A DNA stretch of 64,000 nucleotides from an uncultured Macellibacteroides sp. Its GTDB lineage: Bacteria > Bacteroidota > Bacteroidia > Bacteroidales > Tannerellaceae. The stretch spans positions 1,674,001 to 1,738,000 of the forward strand of contig NZ_OY762974.1 of the NCBI RefSeq assembly GCF_963667135.1. Direction: 5' to 3'. Positions 30,338 to 39,718 of the stretch are shown one piece after another; position 1 is the stretch's first letter, and every line of letters starts with the position of its first letter. Position numbers and translations under genes: made by a program. The notes under the pieces are model-generated. The model was not told where the DNA came from. It was given only the letters and a program-made list of their open reading frames with translations, and ran no database searches.

Positions 30338-31921
30338 ATGAAAACGAGATATATTTATTTGCTTTCTTTGCTCTTTTTTATGGCTGCTTGTCAGCATACA
30401 AAATCAAATGATAAAGAAGAGTCAAGTGCAGGAAAGAAATTTCAGGAGAAATTCCGTCCGCAAGTTCACTTTACCCCACAACAACATTGGATGAATGATC
30501 CCAACGGGATGGTTTATTACAAAGGAGAATACCACCTGTTTTATCAGCACTATCCGGAAAATTCAGTCTGGGGGCCCATGCATTGGGGCCATGCTATCAG
30601 TAAGGACCTTGTTCATTGGGAGCACATGCCCATCGCTATTTATCCCGATAGCCTTGGTTATATCTTTTCAGGAAGCGCCATAGCCGATTTGAATAATACA
30701 TCTGGATTGGGAACAAAGGAAAATCCTCCGTTGGTTGCTTTTTTTACCTACCACGACATGAAAGCAGAGAAAGAGAGTCGTTTTACGGAAATAGAATCTC
30801 AGGCCATTGCTTATAGTCTGGATAAAGGGCGTACCTGGACAAAATATGAACGGAATCCTGTGGTGAAAAACCCGGGCATACGCGACTTTAGGGATCCTAA
30901 AGTAATCTGGCACGAAGAAACAAAGCAATGGATTATGAGTATTGCATCGGGACAGGTTATTAAATTTTACGCATCGCCAAACTGTATTGACTGGACTTAC
31001 CTAAGTGAATTTGGAAAAGGGAGAGGGGCTCACGAAGGTGTATGGGAGTGTCCGGATTTATTTCCGTTGCAGGTGAAAGGATCTGCCGAAACTAAATGGG
31101 TGCTTATTGTGAATATCAATCCGGGCGGTCCGGCTGGTGGTTCGGCAACCCAATATTTTGTAGGTGATTTTAATGGGAAAGAATTTGTTTCATCGCAATC
31201 GAAAACGCAGTGGATGGATTATGGCAAGGATAATTATGCCGGTGTAACCTGGAGCAATGCCCCGGATAATCGTCGGATTCTTATTGGATGGATGAACAAT
31301 TGGGAATATGCAGGCGAAAAACCATGTGTCGACTGGAGTGGAGCCGCTACTTTTCCACGTGAGTTAGGACTGGTTAAGGAATTGGATACCTATCTGCTTA
31401 CATCAGAACCGGTAGAAGAGATTCAGAACCTGCATGGAGAGAAGGTGGAATTTGCCAATTTGAACATTGAAGGAACAATGCTTATTTCGGAAAAAATAGC
31501 ATTTGCCAAGTCACCGGTGGATATCAAGCTTAAGTTTGACATTTCAGACAAAACAAAAATGGGCTTCCCTCCCAAATATGGTATTACATTGAAAAACTCA
31601 AGAGGTGAGTACATTACGGTGGGATATGATAATGTTGATTCATTCTTCTACGTAGACCGGACAAATGCGGTTGGGAAAGTCTTTTCGGAACGGTTTGCCC
31701 TAACACATATAGTCCCCTTTATTGTAAAGGGAAATTCGGTTGAATGGAGAATGGTTGTGGATAAAACATCCGTAGAATTCTTTGCCGCAGGCAACAAGGT
31801 GGTTATTACAGATCTGTTTTATCCAACAGACGATTTCGATTTAATAGAACTTTTTGCCGAAAATGGACAGATTCATGTAACAGAAGCTTCGGTTACAGAG
31901 TTAAAATCTATATGGAAATGA
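30338..31921 (+). CDS. GH32 fructan hydrolase, lipoprotein
   Basis: Second GH32 enzyme, 527 residues, with a lipoprotein signal (LLFFMAAC, Cys18), so it is membrane-anchored and possibly at the cell surface. Catalytic residues are visible: Asp54 in WMNDPNG, Asp186 in FRDPKV and Glu237 in WECPDLF. The C-terminal beta-sandwich module ends with DKTSVEFFAAGNKVVI. It lacks the extra N-terminal domain of its neighbour and is only modestly similar outside the motifs, so the two may split endo and exo roles or beta-2,1 and beta-2,6 linkage preference; sequence alone does not decide. The kinase gene follows directly. Confidence 0.93.
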   Translation: MKTRYIYLLSLLFFMAACQHTKSNDKEESSAGKKFQEKFRPQVHFTPQQHWMNDPNGMVYYKGEYHLFYQHYPENSVWGPMHWGHAISKDLVHWEHMPIAIYPDSLGYIFSGSAIADLNNTSGLGTKENPPLVAFFTYHDMKAEKESRFTEIESQAIAYSLDKGRTWTKYERNPVVKNPGIRDFRDPKVIWHEETKQWIMSIASGQVIKFYASPNCIDWTYLSEFGKGRGAHEGVWECPDLFPLQVKGSAETKWVLIVNINPGGPAGGSATQYFVGDFNGKEFVSSQSKTQWMDYGKDNYAGVTWSNAPDNRRILIGWMNNWEYAGEKPCVDWSGAATFPRELGLVKELDTYLLTSEPVEEIQNLHGEKVEFANLNIEGTMLISEKIAFAKSPVDIKLKFDISDKTKMGFPPKYGITLKNSRGEYITVGYDNVDSFFYVDRTNAVGKVFSERFALTHIVPFIVKGNSVEWRMVVDKTSVEFFAAGNKVVITDLFYPTDDFDLIELFAENGQIHVTEASVTELKSIWK

Positions 31922-31965
31922 AAACGACAATTGCTTATAAATACAATAAAATAGTATCTACTGCC

Positions 31966-32820
31966 ATGAATAGTAAACCTGTAATCGTTGGAATTGGAGA
32001 GCTCCTTTGGGATATGCTTCCATCCGGGAAAAAGGCCGGAGGAGCGCCGGTTAATTTTGTGTATCATGCCTCTTTGCTGGGTGCCGAAAGTTATGCAATC
32101 AGTGCCATCGGAAAAGATCCATTGGGGAATGAAATTTTGGAGGAGCTTGATAAAATAGGATTAAACTACTTGATTGAAAGGGTGGATTATCCGACCGGGA
32201 CTGTTTTGGTACAACTAAAAGACGGTATTCCTAATTATACGATAATCGAAGAGGTGGCCTGGGATTATATACCTGCAACCGAAGAGATGAAACAGTTGGC
32301 AAGACGTACCGATGCCATTTGTTTTGGAACACTTGCACAGCGTTCTGAAGTTTCGAGGAGCACTATTCATGAAATTTTATCCTTGGTACCTCAGGATGCT
32401 TACCGTATTCTGGATATCAACATAAGGCAACACTTCTATTCTAAAGAGTTAATCGAAGAATCTCTTCAATTAGCTAATGTCTTTAAAATGAATGATGATG
32501 AACTATCCCTGCTTCGTAACTTTTTTTCGTTGGAAGGTTACGACGAAGATGATGCCTGCAGATGGTTTATCGAACATTTTGACTTGAAAGTGGTGATTCT
32601 TACTGCCGGAGCAGATTACAGCAAGGTATTTACTCCGAATGATTATTCATGTGTAAAGACAACAAAAGTGCAGGTGGTGGATACGGTTGGCGCTGGCGAT
32701 TCATTTACCGGCGCTTTCATCTCATCGCTGATAGCAGGAAAATCGTTGCAGGAATCGCATAAGTTTGCTGTCGATAAAGCTGCCTATGTTTGCACTAAAG
32801 CGGGTGCATGGACAGTCTGA
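31966..32820 (+). CDS. PfkB-family fructokinase
   Basis: Cytoplasmic sugar kinase of 284 residues, phosphorylating fructose released by the GH32 enzymes. ATG 31966 starts the conserved NSKPVIVGIGELLWDMLPSG. Earlier in-frame ATGs at 31912 and 31918 overlap or abut the GH32 gene and add non-conserved residues. PfkB features are the substrate-binding GGAPVNFVYHASLLG near residue 25 and the C-terminal ATP-binding DTVGAGDSFTGAF with its catalytic Asp. It sits between the GH32 and MFS genes, as in Bacteroides fructan loci. Confidence 0.92.
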   Translation: MNSKPVIVGIGELLWDMLPSGKKAGGAPVNFVYHASLLGAESYAISAIGKDPLGNEILEELDKIGLNYLIERVDYPTGTVLVQLKDGIPNYTIIEEVAWDYIPATEEMKQLARRTDAICFGTLAQRSEVSRSTIHEILSLVPQDAYRILDINIRQHFYSKELIEESLQLANVFKMNDDELSLLRNFFSLEGYDEDDACRWFIEHFDLKVVILTAGADYSKVFTPNDYSCVKTTKVQVVDTVGAGDSFTGAFISSLIAGKSLQESHKFAVDKAAYVCTKAGAWTV

Positions 32821-32861
32821 TGTTTTTTTAATACGAGTAATTATTTTATTTACGATAGTTT

Positions 32862-34007
32862 ATGAAAAGTTCAAATTCCTATGCGCGGATTATCCCGGTG
32901 ATGTTTGCTTTTTTTTCGATGGGTTTTGTTGATTTGGTTGGTATAGCTACCAATTACATAAAGGAAGATTTTGTGCTGTCGGATACCATGGCCAATCTGA
33001 TGCCTTCGATGGTTTTCTTTTGGTTTCTGATCTTTTCGGTTCCTACCGGAATGTTAATGAATAAAATTGGTCGGAGGAAAACGGTTGTAATAAGCTTGCT
33101 GGTAACAGCTCTGGCTTTGCTTACTCCTGTTTTTAATTATAGTTTCGCATTCATGCTTTTCTCTTTCTCATTGTTAGGAATTGGAAATACGTTGATGCAG
33201 GTTTCTTTAAATCCGTTGGTGGCCAATATAGTAGCCGGTGACAGGTTGGCAAGTAGTCTTACCCTGGGTCAGTTTGTAAAAGCAATAGCTTCATTTCTTG
33301 CTCCAATTATTGCCGCCTGGGCGGTGGTTACTTTTGGCGATTGGAAGATGCTTTTTCCGATTTTCGGAGTAGTAGCTATTGTGGCAGCTGCAATTTTATT
33401 TGTAACGAACATAAAAGAACAGCCAATTGAGGGTAAACAGTCTACGTTTACTGAGTGTTTTGGTTTATTGAAAGATAAATTGGTATTCATGCTTTTTCTT
33501 GGAATTTTGGTTCACGTGGGGGTGGATGTGGGGATTAACCTAACAGCACCAAAATTGTTGATGGAACGTTTGAATATGACCTTGGCCGATGCAGGTTATT
33601 CCACCAGTCTCTACTTTTTGTTTCGTACACTGGGCTGTTTTTCGGGAGCCATTATTCTTGCGCGGTTTTCGGCAAAAAAGTTTTTCATAATCAGTGTTGC
33701 CGCTATGGTTATTGCTGTTGCCGGTCTTTATTTTGGCAATAGTTTACTCTCCCTGTATATTTGTGTGGCACTGATTGGCTTTGGAAATTCCAATGTATTC
33801 TCAATCATGTTCTCGCAGGCATTGCTTCATTTACCAAAACGGAACAATGAGATTTCGGGACTGATGGTTATGGGTATTTCCGGAGGAGCCGTTTTTCCTC
33901 TGCTGATGGGTATTGCTTCCGATGCTTTGTCGGGTCAGATCGGCGCAGTGATTGTATTAACAATCTGTGTGTCATATTTGGTTGTATTGGCTCCCCGGAT
34001 TAAATAA
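32862..34007 (+). CDS. MFS sugar transporter (probable fructose permease)
   Basis: Inner-membrane transporter of 381 residues with about 12 hydrophobic segments. The MFS signature between helices 2 and 3 is visible as MNKIGRRKTVV. The start (MFAFFSMGFVDLVGIATNYI) resembles the FucP/GluP-like group, which takes up monosaccharides with protons. As the last gene of the fructan locus it would carry fructose to the kinase encoded just upstream. Substrate is inferred from context. A terminator follows at 34014. Confidence 0.88.
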   Translation: MKSSNSYARIIPVMFAFFSMGFVDLVGIATNYIKEDFVLSDTMANLMPSMVFFWFLIFSVPTGMLMNKIGRRKTVVISLLVTALALLTPVFNYSFAFMLFSFSLLGIGNTLMQVSLNPLVANIVAGDRLASSLTLGQFVKAIASFLAPIIAAWAVVTFGDWKMLFPIFGVVAIVAAAILFVTNIKEQPIEGKQSTFTECFGLLKDKLVFMLFLGILVHVGVDVGINLTAPKLLMERLNMTLADAGYSTSLYFLFRTLGCFSGAIILARFSAKKFFIISVAAMVIAVAGLYFGNSLLSLYICVALIGFGNSNVFSIMFSQALLHLPKRNNEISGLMVMGISGGAVFPLLMGIASDALSGQIGAVIVLTICVSYLVVLAPRIK

Positions 34008-34013
34008 AACTAT

Positions 34014-34057
34014 AAGGAACTGTCTCAATCATTTTAAGACAGTTCCTTGCGGTTTTT
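34014..34057 (+). terminator. Terminator at the end of the fructan locus
   Basis: AAGGAACTGTCT (34014-34025) pairs with AGACAGTTCCTT (34037-34048), followed by GCGGTTTTTT. It lies between convergent genes and may also serve the minus-strand PepSY gene. Confidence 0.8.
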
Positions 34058-34097
34058 TATACAGGACATTTTTCGGGATCCGAGAACTTCCGAATAA

Positions 34098-35249
34098 TCA
34101 GCTACGCTTCCTCTTTTTCTTTTTGCGCCACCATATAATAACTCCGGTTATAGGTAAAGAAGCTATAACAAGGCTAACCAAAAAAGCAAGTATCCTGCCC
34201 GGAAGTCCGAAAATAGAACCGGAGTGTATATCGTAAGACATTCTAAACAACTTGTCACCAAGAGTTACTTGTTTTGCATTTATTCCATAGCTTCCTCCTC
34301 CGGTAAGCTCTTGTAGGCTAAACTGGTCGAAAAACCGGTACTCACGCGTATAATAGGTCACACTACTGGGGTTGTAACACACCATGAAAGCATCAGATTT
34401 GGTTCTTGGGTAGTCGAATCTGAAAGTCCCTTTACTGCCGATAGGATATTCTTTTTTCATCTGTTCCCATAAAAGCGTCGAAGTATTGGCTTCAAGGCTT
34501 GCCTGGGTGGTGTCAGATAAAGCTGGTTCCCATTTTTTGAACTCTTTTCCTCCGGTGATGAGGCTGTAATAAGATGTAGAAAACCACTCAAAACTCCAGG
34601 TTAATCCCGTCAGCGCTATGATCAACGCAAAAACAGCTGTGTAAAATCCCAAAACATTGTGTAAATCGTAGTTTACCCGGGTGAACGGGGCCTTCCATTT
34701 TATTTTTAATCCGGTTCCGATTGACTTTCTGTTCCATTTTTTAGGGAACCACAAGATTAATCCTGAAAGTAAGACAATAACAAATACCCATACGCTCCAG
34801 CCAACAACTTGTTTTCCAATAGTATATGGGAGCCATAGGCTTCGATGACCAGCTAGTGCAATACGGAAGAAATCGTTATTAAAAGATTCCTTGTGAATAA
34901 GCCTGCCGTCGTATGGATTAACATAAAGAATGGTGTAGCCGGATTCATTAAAATTACAACCTAAAGACGCAGCTTTGTCGAAGGTGTTATACATTACTCC
35001 GTAGATAGCATTGCTACTATCTGCTGGAGTAATAAATACATAAGCGGTAGCTTTTTCTTTCAGCACTTCGGGAGAAAGAAAAGGCTTGCCAGTTGCCTCT
35101 ACGCTTAGCGATGGGCGAAACATGTCTTTAATTTCATCCTGAAAGGCATAAATACATCCGGTTATAGCCACGATGAAAATCACAATGCCCGAAAGCATCC
35201 CTAACCATAAATGGACTTTACGAAAGATTGATCTAACCGAATATTTCAT
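34098..35249 (-). CDS. PepSY-associated transmembrane protein
   Basis: Inner-membrane protein of 383 residues with four hydrophobic segments: near 15-35 (LWLGMLSGIVIFIVAITGCIY), 150-172, 195-222 and 350-372. Conserved histidines occur in KVHLWLG, AGHRSLW and the YDLHNVLGF helix, and the tail is strongly basic (RKKKKRKR). The PepSY_TM family commonly accompanies siderophore receptors and is thought to help reduce or release iron at the inner membrane; one such protein (FoxB/PiuB type) has ferrireductase-like activity. It lies 18 bases after the TonB-dependent receptor gene and is probably in the same operon. Confidence 0.88.
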   Translation of the reverse strand: MKYSVRSIFRKVHLWLGMLSGIVIFIVAITGCIYAFQDEIKDMFRPSLSVEATGKPFLSPEVLKEKATAYVFITPADSSNAIYGVMYNTFDKAASLGCNFNESGYTILYVNPYDGRLIHKESFNNDFFRIALAGHRSLWLPYTIGKQVVGWSVWVFVIVLLSGLILWFPKKWNRKSIGTGLKIKWKAPFTRVNYDLHNVLGFYTAVFALIIALTGLTWSFEWFSTSYYSLITGGKEFKKWEPALSDTTQASLEANTSTLLWEQMKKEYPIGSKGTFRFDYPRTKSDAFMVCYNPSSVTYYTREYRFFDQFSLQELTGGGSYGINAKQVTLGDKLFRMSYDIHSGSIFGLPGRILAFLVSLVIASLPITGVIIWWRKKKKRKRS

Positions 35250-35267
35250 ATAAAAGCGTCGTTAAAA

Positions 35268-37637
35268 TTAGAAGTTATAACCAATGCTTAATCTGAAGTT
35301 TCGTGGAGCTTCAGATTGCCAGTAGTAGAATCCTTGGTAAGGGGCCCCACTGTACAGGTACCGATCCATTACATTATACACATTTAGTGCAATGTTCAAA
35401 TTCTCTTTTCTCCAACCCAAAGCTGCATCGAAACGGAAATAATCTGGTAATGATTTGGTGTTATTCAATGTACTGCCCCAGTTCCATGTACTGCGGTCAA
35501 TTTGTGAAGTTTGTCCGCCTGACAAGCTGAATCCGTTTAATGCTCCTTCCGTAAATTTATATTTTAACCAGATATTAAATGCATGCTTAGCATAACCGGG
35601 AAGACGAGTTCCTACTGGCTGGTTTACATTTGCTGATTTACTTACAACATAATCAGTATATGCATAATTGGCAATTATACTCAGATTTTTTACAATTTCA
35701 CCTTGAATGTCTACTTCAATCCCTTTTGATTTAGACTGTCCCACCTGAATAAGATATATTTCCTGGGCAGTATTATCCGGGTCGCCGGACGTTTCGTTAT
35801 TTTTAAGAATCTGATAGAGACCAATACCTGTTGTCCAGCGGTTGTTAAACCAATTACGCTTAACCCCTAGTTCCCAGTTATTACCAGTGATCGGATCTAC
35901 TTTATTTCCGTTACGTAGTGTTCCCATTTGTGGGGTAAACGTTTGATCGTACATTGCATAAATCGTTGTGTTATCGTCTGGAGAGAAGCTCAACGCAGTA
36001 CGGGGAGAAAAATGTTTTTCTTCAGTACGGGTCGTTCCGTACGAACTGTCTTCCACATAAGTGTAACGTCCGGCAAGAGTAAGGCGAAGCATATCATTGA
36101 AAAATCCTAATTCGTCCTGAACATAAATTCCGACGTACGATTGGGTTACCTGAGTATTGTTTGCACGCTCTTTCAGGCTTTTTGTCCGGTCAAATTTAGG
36201 ATAACCGTAATATGGATTACCCGAAACATAGCTGGTATTGTAGATGTTGTATGTTTTTATTGAATCCAGGTAGTGCATTTGGCTCCAGTCATACCAGGCA
36301 TGTTTGTCGCCCGCATCGAAACCGGCCAGAATTCTGTGGCTGATGTTTCCCGTTTGAGCTTTGCCATTGACAAATAATTGTCCAAACTTCATTTCGTTTA
36401 TTGCATCTCCTATACTTACGTATCGTACCATGTTTCCCTCTTGGTCAAGTGACGCAGGCCACATCGAGCTACCCTGTCTGTTGTAGTTGAAGTAAGCTGT
36501 TTGCGCTGTAAGTTTCCAGTCACTACTAAAGTTATGCTGAAGGTTCAATATCAGAGCATGGTCATTGATTACTGTCGGTTCCATTCCAGGTTCCAACATG
36601 GAGAAATCTTGCGGAAGCGTTGCGTATCCTCCCGGTGCAAAGTTATAGTACGAGCCGATATTGGACGATTGCATATATTGAAAATTATACTCAGCCGTTA
36701 ATTTGGTGTTTTTATCCAACTGATAGCTTACTACTGGAGCGATGCTATATCTTTTGGCAAATTCGTAGGCGCGGTGAGAGTTGGTTGACTGCCCCATTGC
36801 ATTAAAACGATAAAGTAACTTGCCACTGTCATTTAGTTTGCCATCCAGATCAATTGTCGCGCGATAGAAGTCGGAGCTACCGTAAGTAAATGTAGCTTCA
36901 CCTTTGGTTTGACCTGTAGGTTTTTTGGTTACAACGTTATATATACCGCTAGGCTCTCCGTTGGACATCATAAAACCAGCCGGACCTTTAATAAACTCAA
37001 CACGATCCACATAGCTCATATCTTCGGTAAGAGGCCCCCAGGAACTGGTAACATTCATCCCTTCTCGAAAAGCCGCAGCACGCGAACCTCGCATATTTAC
37101 CCGTGTATACGAATCCCCCCAGTGTTCTAGTTTTGAAACTCCGCTTACATTGCGTATAATTCCGTCGCTCATGCTAATAATCTGCTGGTCGGCCATAATC
37201 TGTGAATTTACAATCTGTACATTTTGCGGAATCTTTATCAAAGGCTCCCCGAGACGGATTGTATTGGATATATCACGGGAATTGTATTTACTCACATTTC
37301 CTGTAACAACAATTTCTCCTAGTTCTTGTGTGTTTGTTTCCATAATAACGCTGTCTAAATTGACTACACTGTTATCTGATGGAAGTAACACATTCAATTC
37401 TTTGCTTGCGTAACTTACTGATGAGAAAACCAAGGTATACTGCCCATTTTTTATGTTGCGGATGCTGAATCGTCCGCGACCATCTGTTGTTTCACCGTGA
37501 TTTGTCCCCTTGATTTGGATAGTTACATATTCCATACGTTCGCCGGACTGATTATATATCACTCCTTTTATTTCGCCAGCAAATGATACAAAAGAATTAC
37601 TCAGCACTATTAAAATGCTCAAACATAATTTACTCAT
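35268..37637 (-). CDS. TonB-dependent siderophore-type receptor
   Basis: Outer-membrane iron-chelate receptor of 789 residues. Domain order: signal peptide (LSILIVLSNSFVSFAG), CarboxypepD_reg-like domain (about 24-100), TonB box region (GEIVVTGNVSKYNSRD), plug (LIKIPQNVQIVNSQIMADQQ, RVNMRGSRAAAFREG, VEFIKGPAGFMMSNGEPSGI) and a barrel ending RLSIGYNF. The KIPQNVQ and GEPSG motifs are those of the FhuE/FpvA siderophore receptor group, not of SusC. No STN domain and no SusD partner are present. Probably iron-regulated, but no Fur box was identified. Confidence 0.92.
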   Translation of the reverse strand: MSKLCLSILIVLSNSFVSFAGEIKGVIYNQSGERMEYVTIQIKGTNHGETTDGRGRFSIRNIKNGQYTLVFSSVSYASKELNVLLPSDNSVVNLDSVIMETNTQELGEIVVTGNVSKYNSRDISNTIRLGEPLIKIPQNVQIVNSQIMADQQIISMSDGIIRNVSGVSKLEHWGDSYTRVNMRGSRAAAFREGMNVTSSWGPLTEDMSYVDRVEFIKGPAGFMMSNGEPSGIYNVVTKKPTGQTKGEATFTYGSSDFYRATIDLDGKLNDSGKLLYRFNAMGQSTNSHRAYEFAKRYSIAPVVSYQLDKNTKLTAEYNFQYMQSSNIGSYYNFAPGGYATLPQDFSMLEPGMEPTVINDHALILNLQHNFSSDWKLTAQTAYFNYNRQGSSMWPASLDQEGNMVRYVSIGDAINEMKFGQLFVNGKAQTGNISHRILAGFDAGDKHAWYDWSQMHYLDSIKTYNIYNTSYVSGNPYYGYPKFDRTKSLKERANNTQVTQSYVGIYVQDELGFFNDMLRLTLAGRYTYVEDSSYGTTRTEEKHFSPRTALSFSPDDNTTIYAMYDQTFTPQMGTLRNGNKVDPITGNNWELGVKRNWFNNRWTTGIGLYQILKNNETSGDPDNTAQEIYLIQVGQSKSKGIEVDIQGEIVKNLSIIANYAYTDYVVSKSANVNQPVGTRLPGYAKHAFNIWLKYKFTEGALNGFSLSGGQTSQIDRSTWNWGSTLNNTKSLPDYFRFDAALGWRKENLNIALNVYNVMDRYLYSGAPYQGFYYWQSEAPRNFRLSIGYNF

Positions 37638-37847
37638 AAGATACTTTGTTTAACCTTAAAAATTCTTATGCAAAGTAAAATAATCTAATTGCAGTAATAA
37701 ATCGCTTTATGTAGGTATTATACGGTGTAAAATAGCTATTTGTGGGGATTGTTTTTTCATTTTACGTCATTCCATGTCTAATCTAAGCTAATTATTCTTG
37801 CATAGGACAAAAACTGTACAGCTATTTTTACAAAAGTAAGGACTATT

Positions 37848-38408
37848 TTAGAAAAGAAAGGGAAGGTAGTCTACCAACTGAATTCTAATCAGTTTGATTG
37901 CCTGAGATATGCGATATGCAATGGTTTTTGGGGAAATGCCCATCTTTGTAGCAATTTCGTTGTAGGTCATCTCTCCAAAACGATTCATTTCAAAGGCTTC
38001 TCTAAATTCTTTAGGCAGTTCCTTTACCGCTTTGTCGTACAAATCCATTAGTTCGTTGCAGACGTAGTAATCAGGATCTTCAAACTGTTCTTCGAATTTA
38101 TTATAGATTGAACTGTGAACTTTGTAACGTACCTGCGTGTGGGAAACCGAATTCAAACATTTATTTTTGACAATGGTAAACAGTAATCCTTTCAACGGAA
38201 TCTCCGGAATAAGAGTTGCCTTGTTTTCCCATAGCCACATCATGGCATCTTGTACTATCTCTTCGCACTCGGACGCAGGAACATACTGACTCGCGAAAGC
38301 GCATAATCCACGGTAATAATTCTTGTAGATGATATTGTATGCATTTTCGTTTCCGGCCTGAAGCAGTTTAACAACTTCGTTCTCCTTTATATAATCTATA
38401 TCAGTCAT
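37848..38408 (-). CDS. ECF-type RNA polymerase sigma factor
   Basis: Group IV sigma factor of 186 residues. ATG 38408 (MTDIDYIKENEVVKLLQAG) is preferred over an upstream start at 38432, which would lie on the candidate promoter at 38430-38437. Region 2 is visible in ECEEIVQDAMMWLWEN. Region 4 contains LPKEFREAFEMNRFGEMTYN and the helix-turn-helix MGISPKTIAYRISQAI. It is transcribed divergently from the FecR gene at 38547, with a shared 138-base control region, and probably drives the SusCD operon beginning at 39719. Confidence 0.92.
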   Translation of the reverse strand: MTDIDYIKENEVVKLLQAGNENAYNIIYKNYYRGLCAFASQYVPASECEEIVQDAMMWLWENKATLIPEIPLKGLLFTIVKNKCLNSVSHTQVRYKVHSSIYNKFEEQFEDPDYYVCNELMDLYDKAVKELPKEFREAFEMNRFGEMTYNEIATKMGISPKTIAYRISQAIKLIRIQLVDYLPFLF

Positions 38409-38429
38409 CAGCACGTTTGTTCTGAGGTG

Positions 38430-38437
38430 CAAACATA
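38430..38437 (-). promoter_or_regulatory. Candidate -7 element for the ECF sigma gene
   Basis: The minus strand reads TATGTTTG, matching TAnnTTTG, about 22 bases upstream of the chosen start. Confidence 0.45.
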
Positions 38438-38546
38438 CTGTTTTTTTTGTTTATTAAGGAATTTTCTAAAATTAATGAAAAAAAACAGACTTTGGTTTAG
38501 TATGTCTCATTTCTGAACTGTATTATTTACAGATGATAAATAGAAT

Positions 38547-39557
38547 ATGGTAATAGAAGAAGAAAAATTAGTTGAGTATATCTTGGGAATGCTTACTCCT
38601 GAGGAAAACCTACAGATTGAAAATTGGTATAAACAATCGTCCGAAAACGAGAAACGATTGGATCAGCTCTATTTTATTATGTGCTTAAAAGATAGAGTGG
38701 ATGTGATGAATTCAGTAAATCCAGAAAAAGCATTGATTAAATTTAAAAATAAGTTGCACGGGAGAACCCGACTAAGCATATTCAGTAACCGCATCAGAAC
38801 GGTTCAACGAATTGCAGCTATTCTATTTATACCTCTGTTTATATTATCTGCATATTTGTTATTATCCGCTGGAAAAGACCCAGTACAATATGTCGAAGTT
38901 GCTACCAATGCCGGCATGGTTTCGTCCTTTAAATTACCCGATGGAACGAAAGTTTGGTTAAATTCGGGGAGTCGGTTGAGTTATCCTACCAGATTTAATA
39001 CTGGAACCAGAACGGTAATGTTGGAGGGTCAGGGATATTTTGAAGTTGTTAAGAATCCCGGTAAGCCTTTTATTGTTAAAGCCGGTGAGAATTATGCTGT
39101 AAAGGTATATGGTACAGAATTTAATGTTACGGCCTATAAAGATGATGATTATGTTGAAACAACATTGGTTTCAGGATCGGTAGAACTGCTTATAGGGGAA
39201 ATTAAGCAACGTGTAATACCCGGCGAAAAAACAATTTTCAATAAACGAAACAATGAACTCAAGATACTAAAAGTAAATACCGAATATGATACAGTCTGGA
39301 AAGACGGAGGACTAATTTTTAAGAATCATTCGATGGATGAGGTACTAAAGATTCTGGGAAGACATTATAATGTCCGTTTTGTGGTGAAAGATCAACGCGT
39401 GATGAATTCAATGATTACGGGCAAATTTGAATATGAACAGTTGCCACAGCTGATGGAATATCTGAAAATTGCCAGTGGTATTAAATATGAAATCAAAAAA
39501 CCTGTGATACGTGATGGAGTAGTTATAGAAAAAAGCGTAGTGGAAATATACAAATAG
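38547..39557 (+). CDS. FecR family anti-sigma factor
   Basis: Inner-membrane signal relay of 336 residues. A sigma-binding N-terminal part (about 1-80) precedes one membrane helix (about 91-110, IAAILFIPLFILSAYLLLSA). The periplasmic FecR domain follows (GMVSSFKLPDGTKVWLNSGS, VYGTEFNV), then a C-terminal DUF4974 domain (FKNHSMDEVLKILGRHYN). It would receive the signal from the STN domain of the SusC encoded downstream and release the divergently encoded ECF factor. Confidence 0.93.
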   Translation: MVIEEEKLVEYILGMLTPEENLQIENWYKQSSENEKRLDQLYFIMCLKDRVDVMNSVNPEKALIKFKNKLHGRTRLSIFSNRIRTVQRIAAILFIPLFILSAYLLLSAGKDPVQYVEVATNAGMVSSFKLPDGTKVWLNSGSRLSYPTRFNTGTRTVMLEGQGYFEVVKNPGKPFIVKAGENYAVKVYGTEFNVTAYKDDDYVETTLVSGSVELLIGEIKQRVIPGEKTIFNKRNNELKILKVNTEYDTVWKDGGLIFKNHSMDEVLKILGRHYNVRFVVKDQRVMNSMITGKFEYEQLPQLMEYLKIASGIKYEIKKPVIRDGVVIEKSVVEIYK

Positions 39558-39589
39558 AAATAGAATTGTTAACTGTTTTAATACATTAT

Positions 39590-39599
39590 GAGCCTATGA
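39590..39599 (+). promoter_or_regulatory. Shared 10-mer in the fecR-susC gap, copy 2
   Basis: GAGCCTATGA occurs 33 bases after the fecR stop. It is identical to 13301-13310 in the other ECF/FecR locus. Confidence 0.4.
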
Positions 39600-39618
39600 T
39601 ATAAAGTAAAAACAAAAA

Positions 39619-39676
39619 CATACGGAAGGCTGTTGACGCACCCCTCCGTATGGAAAATTCACTAAGCTGTTGACGC
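39619..39676 (+). promoter_or_regulatory. Leader hairpin and direct repeat upstream of susC
   Basis: CATACGGAAGG (39619-39629) pairs with CCCTCCGTATG (39642-39652) with one mismatch. The 12-mer GCTGTTGACGCA occurs at 39629-39640, in the hairpin loop, and again at 39665-39676. This would lie in the mRNA leader of the SusCD operon. A control role is inference. Confidence 0.4.
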
Positions 39677-39718
39677 AGCCTTAAAATCAATTTTTTTATT
39701 AATAAATCACACAAATTT

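Noticed and set aside
39619..39676. CRISPR-like direct repeats of GCTGTTGACGCA
   Set aside because: Only two 12-base copies, too short and too few, and one lies within a hairpin loop.
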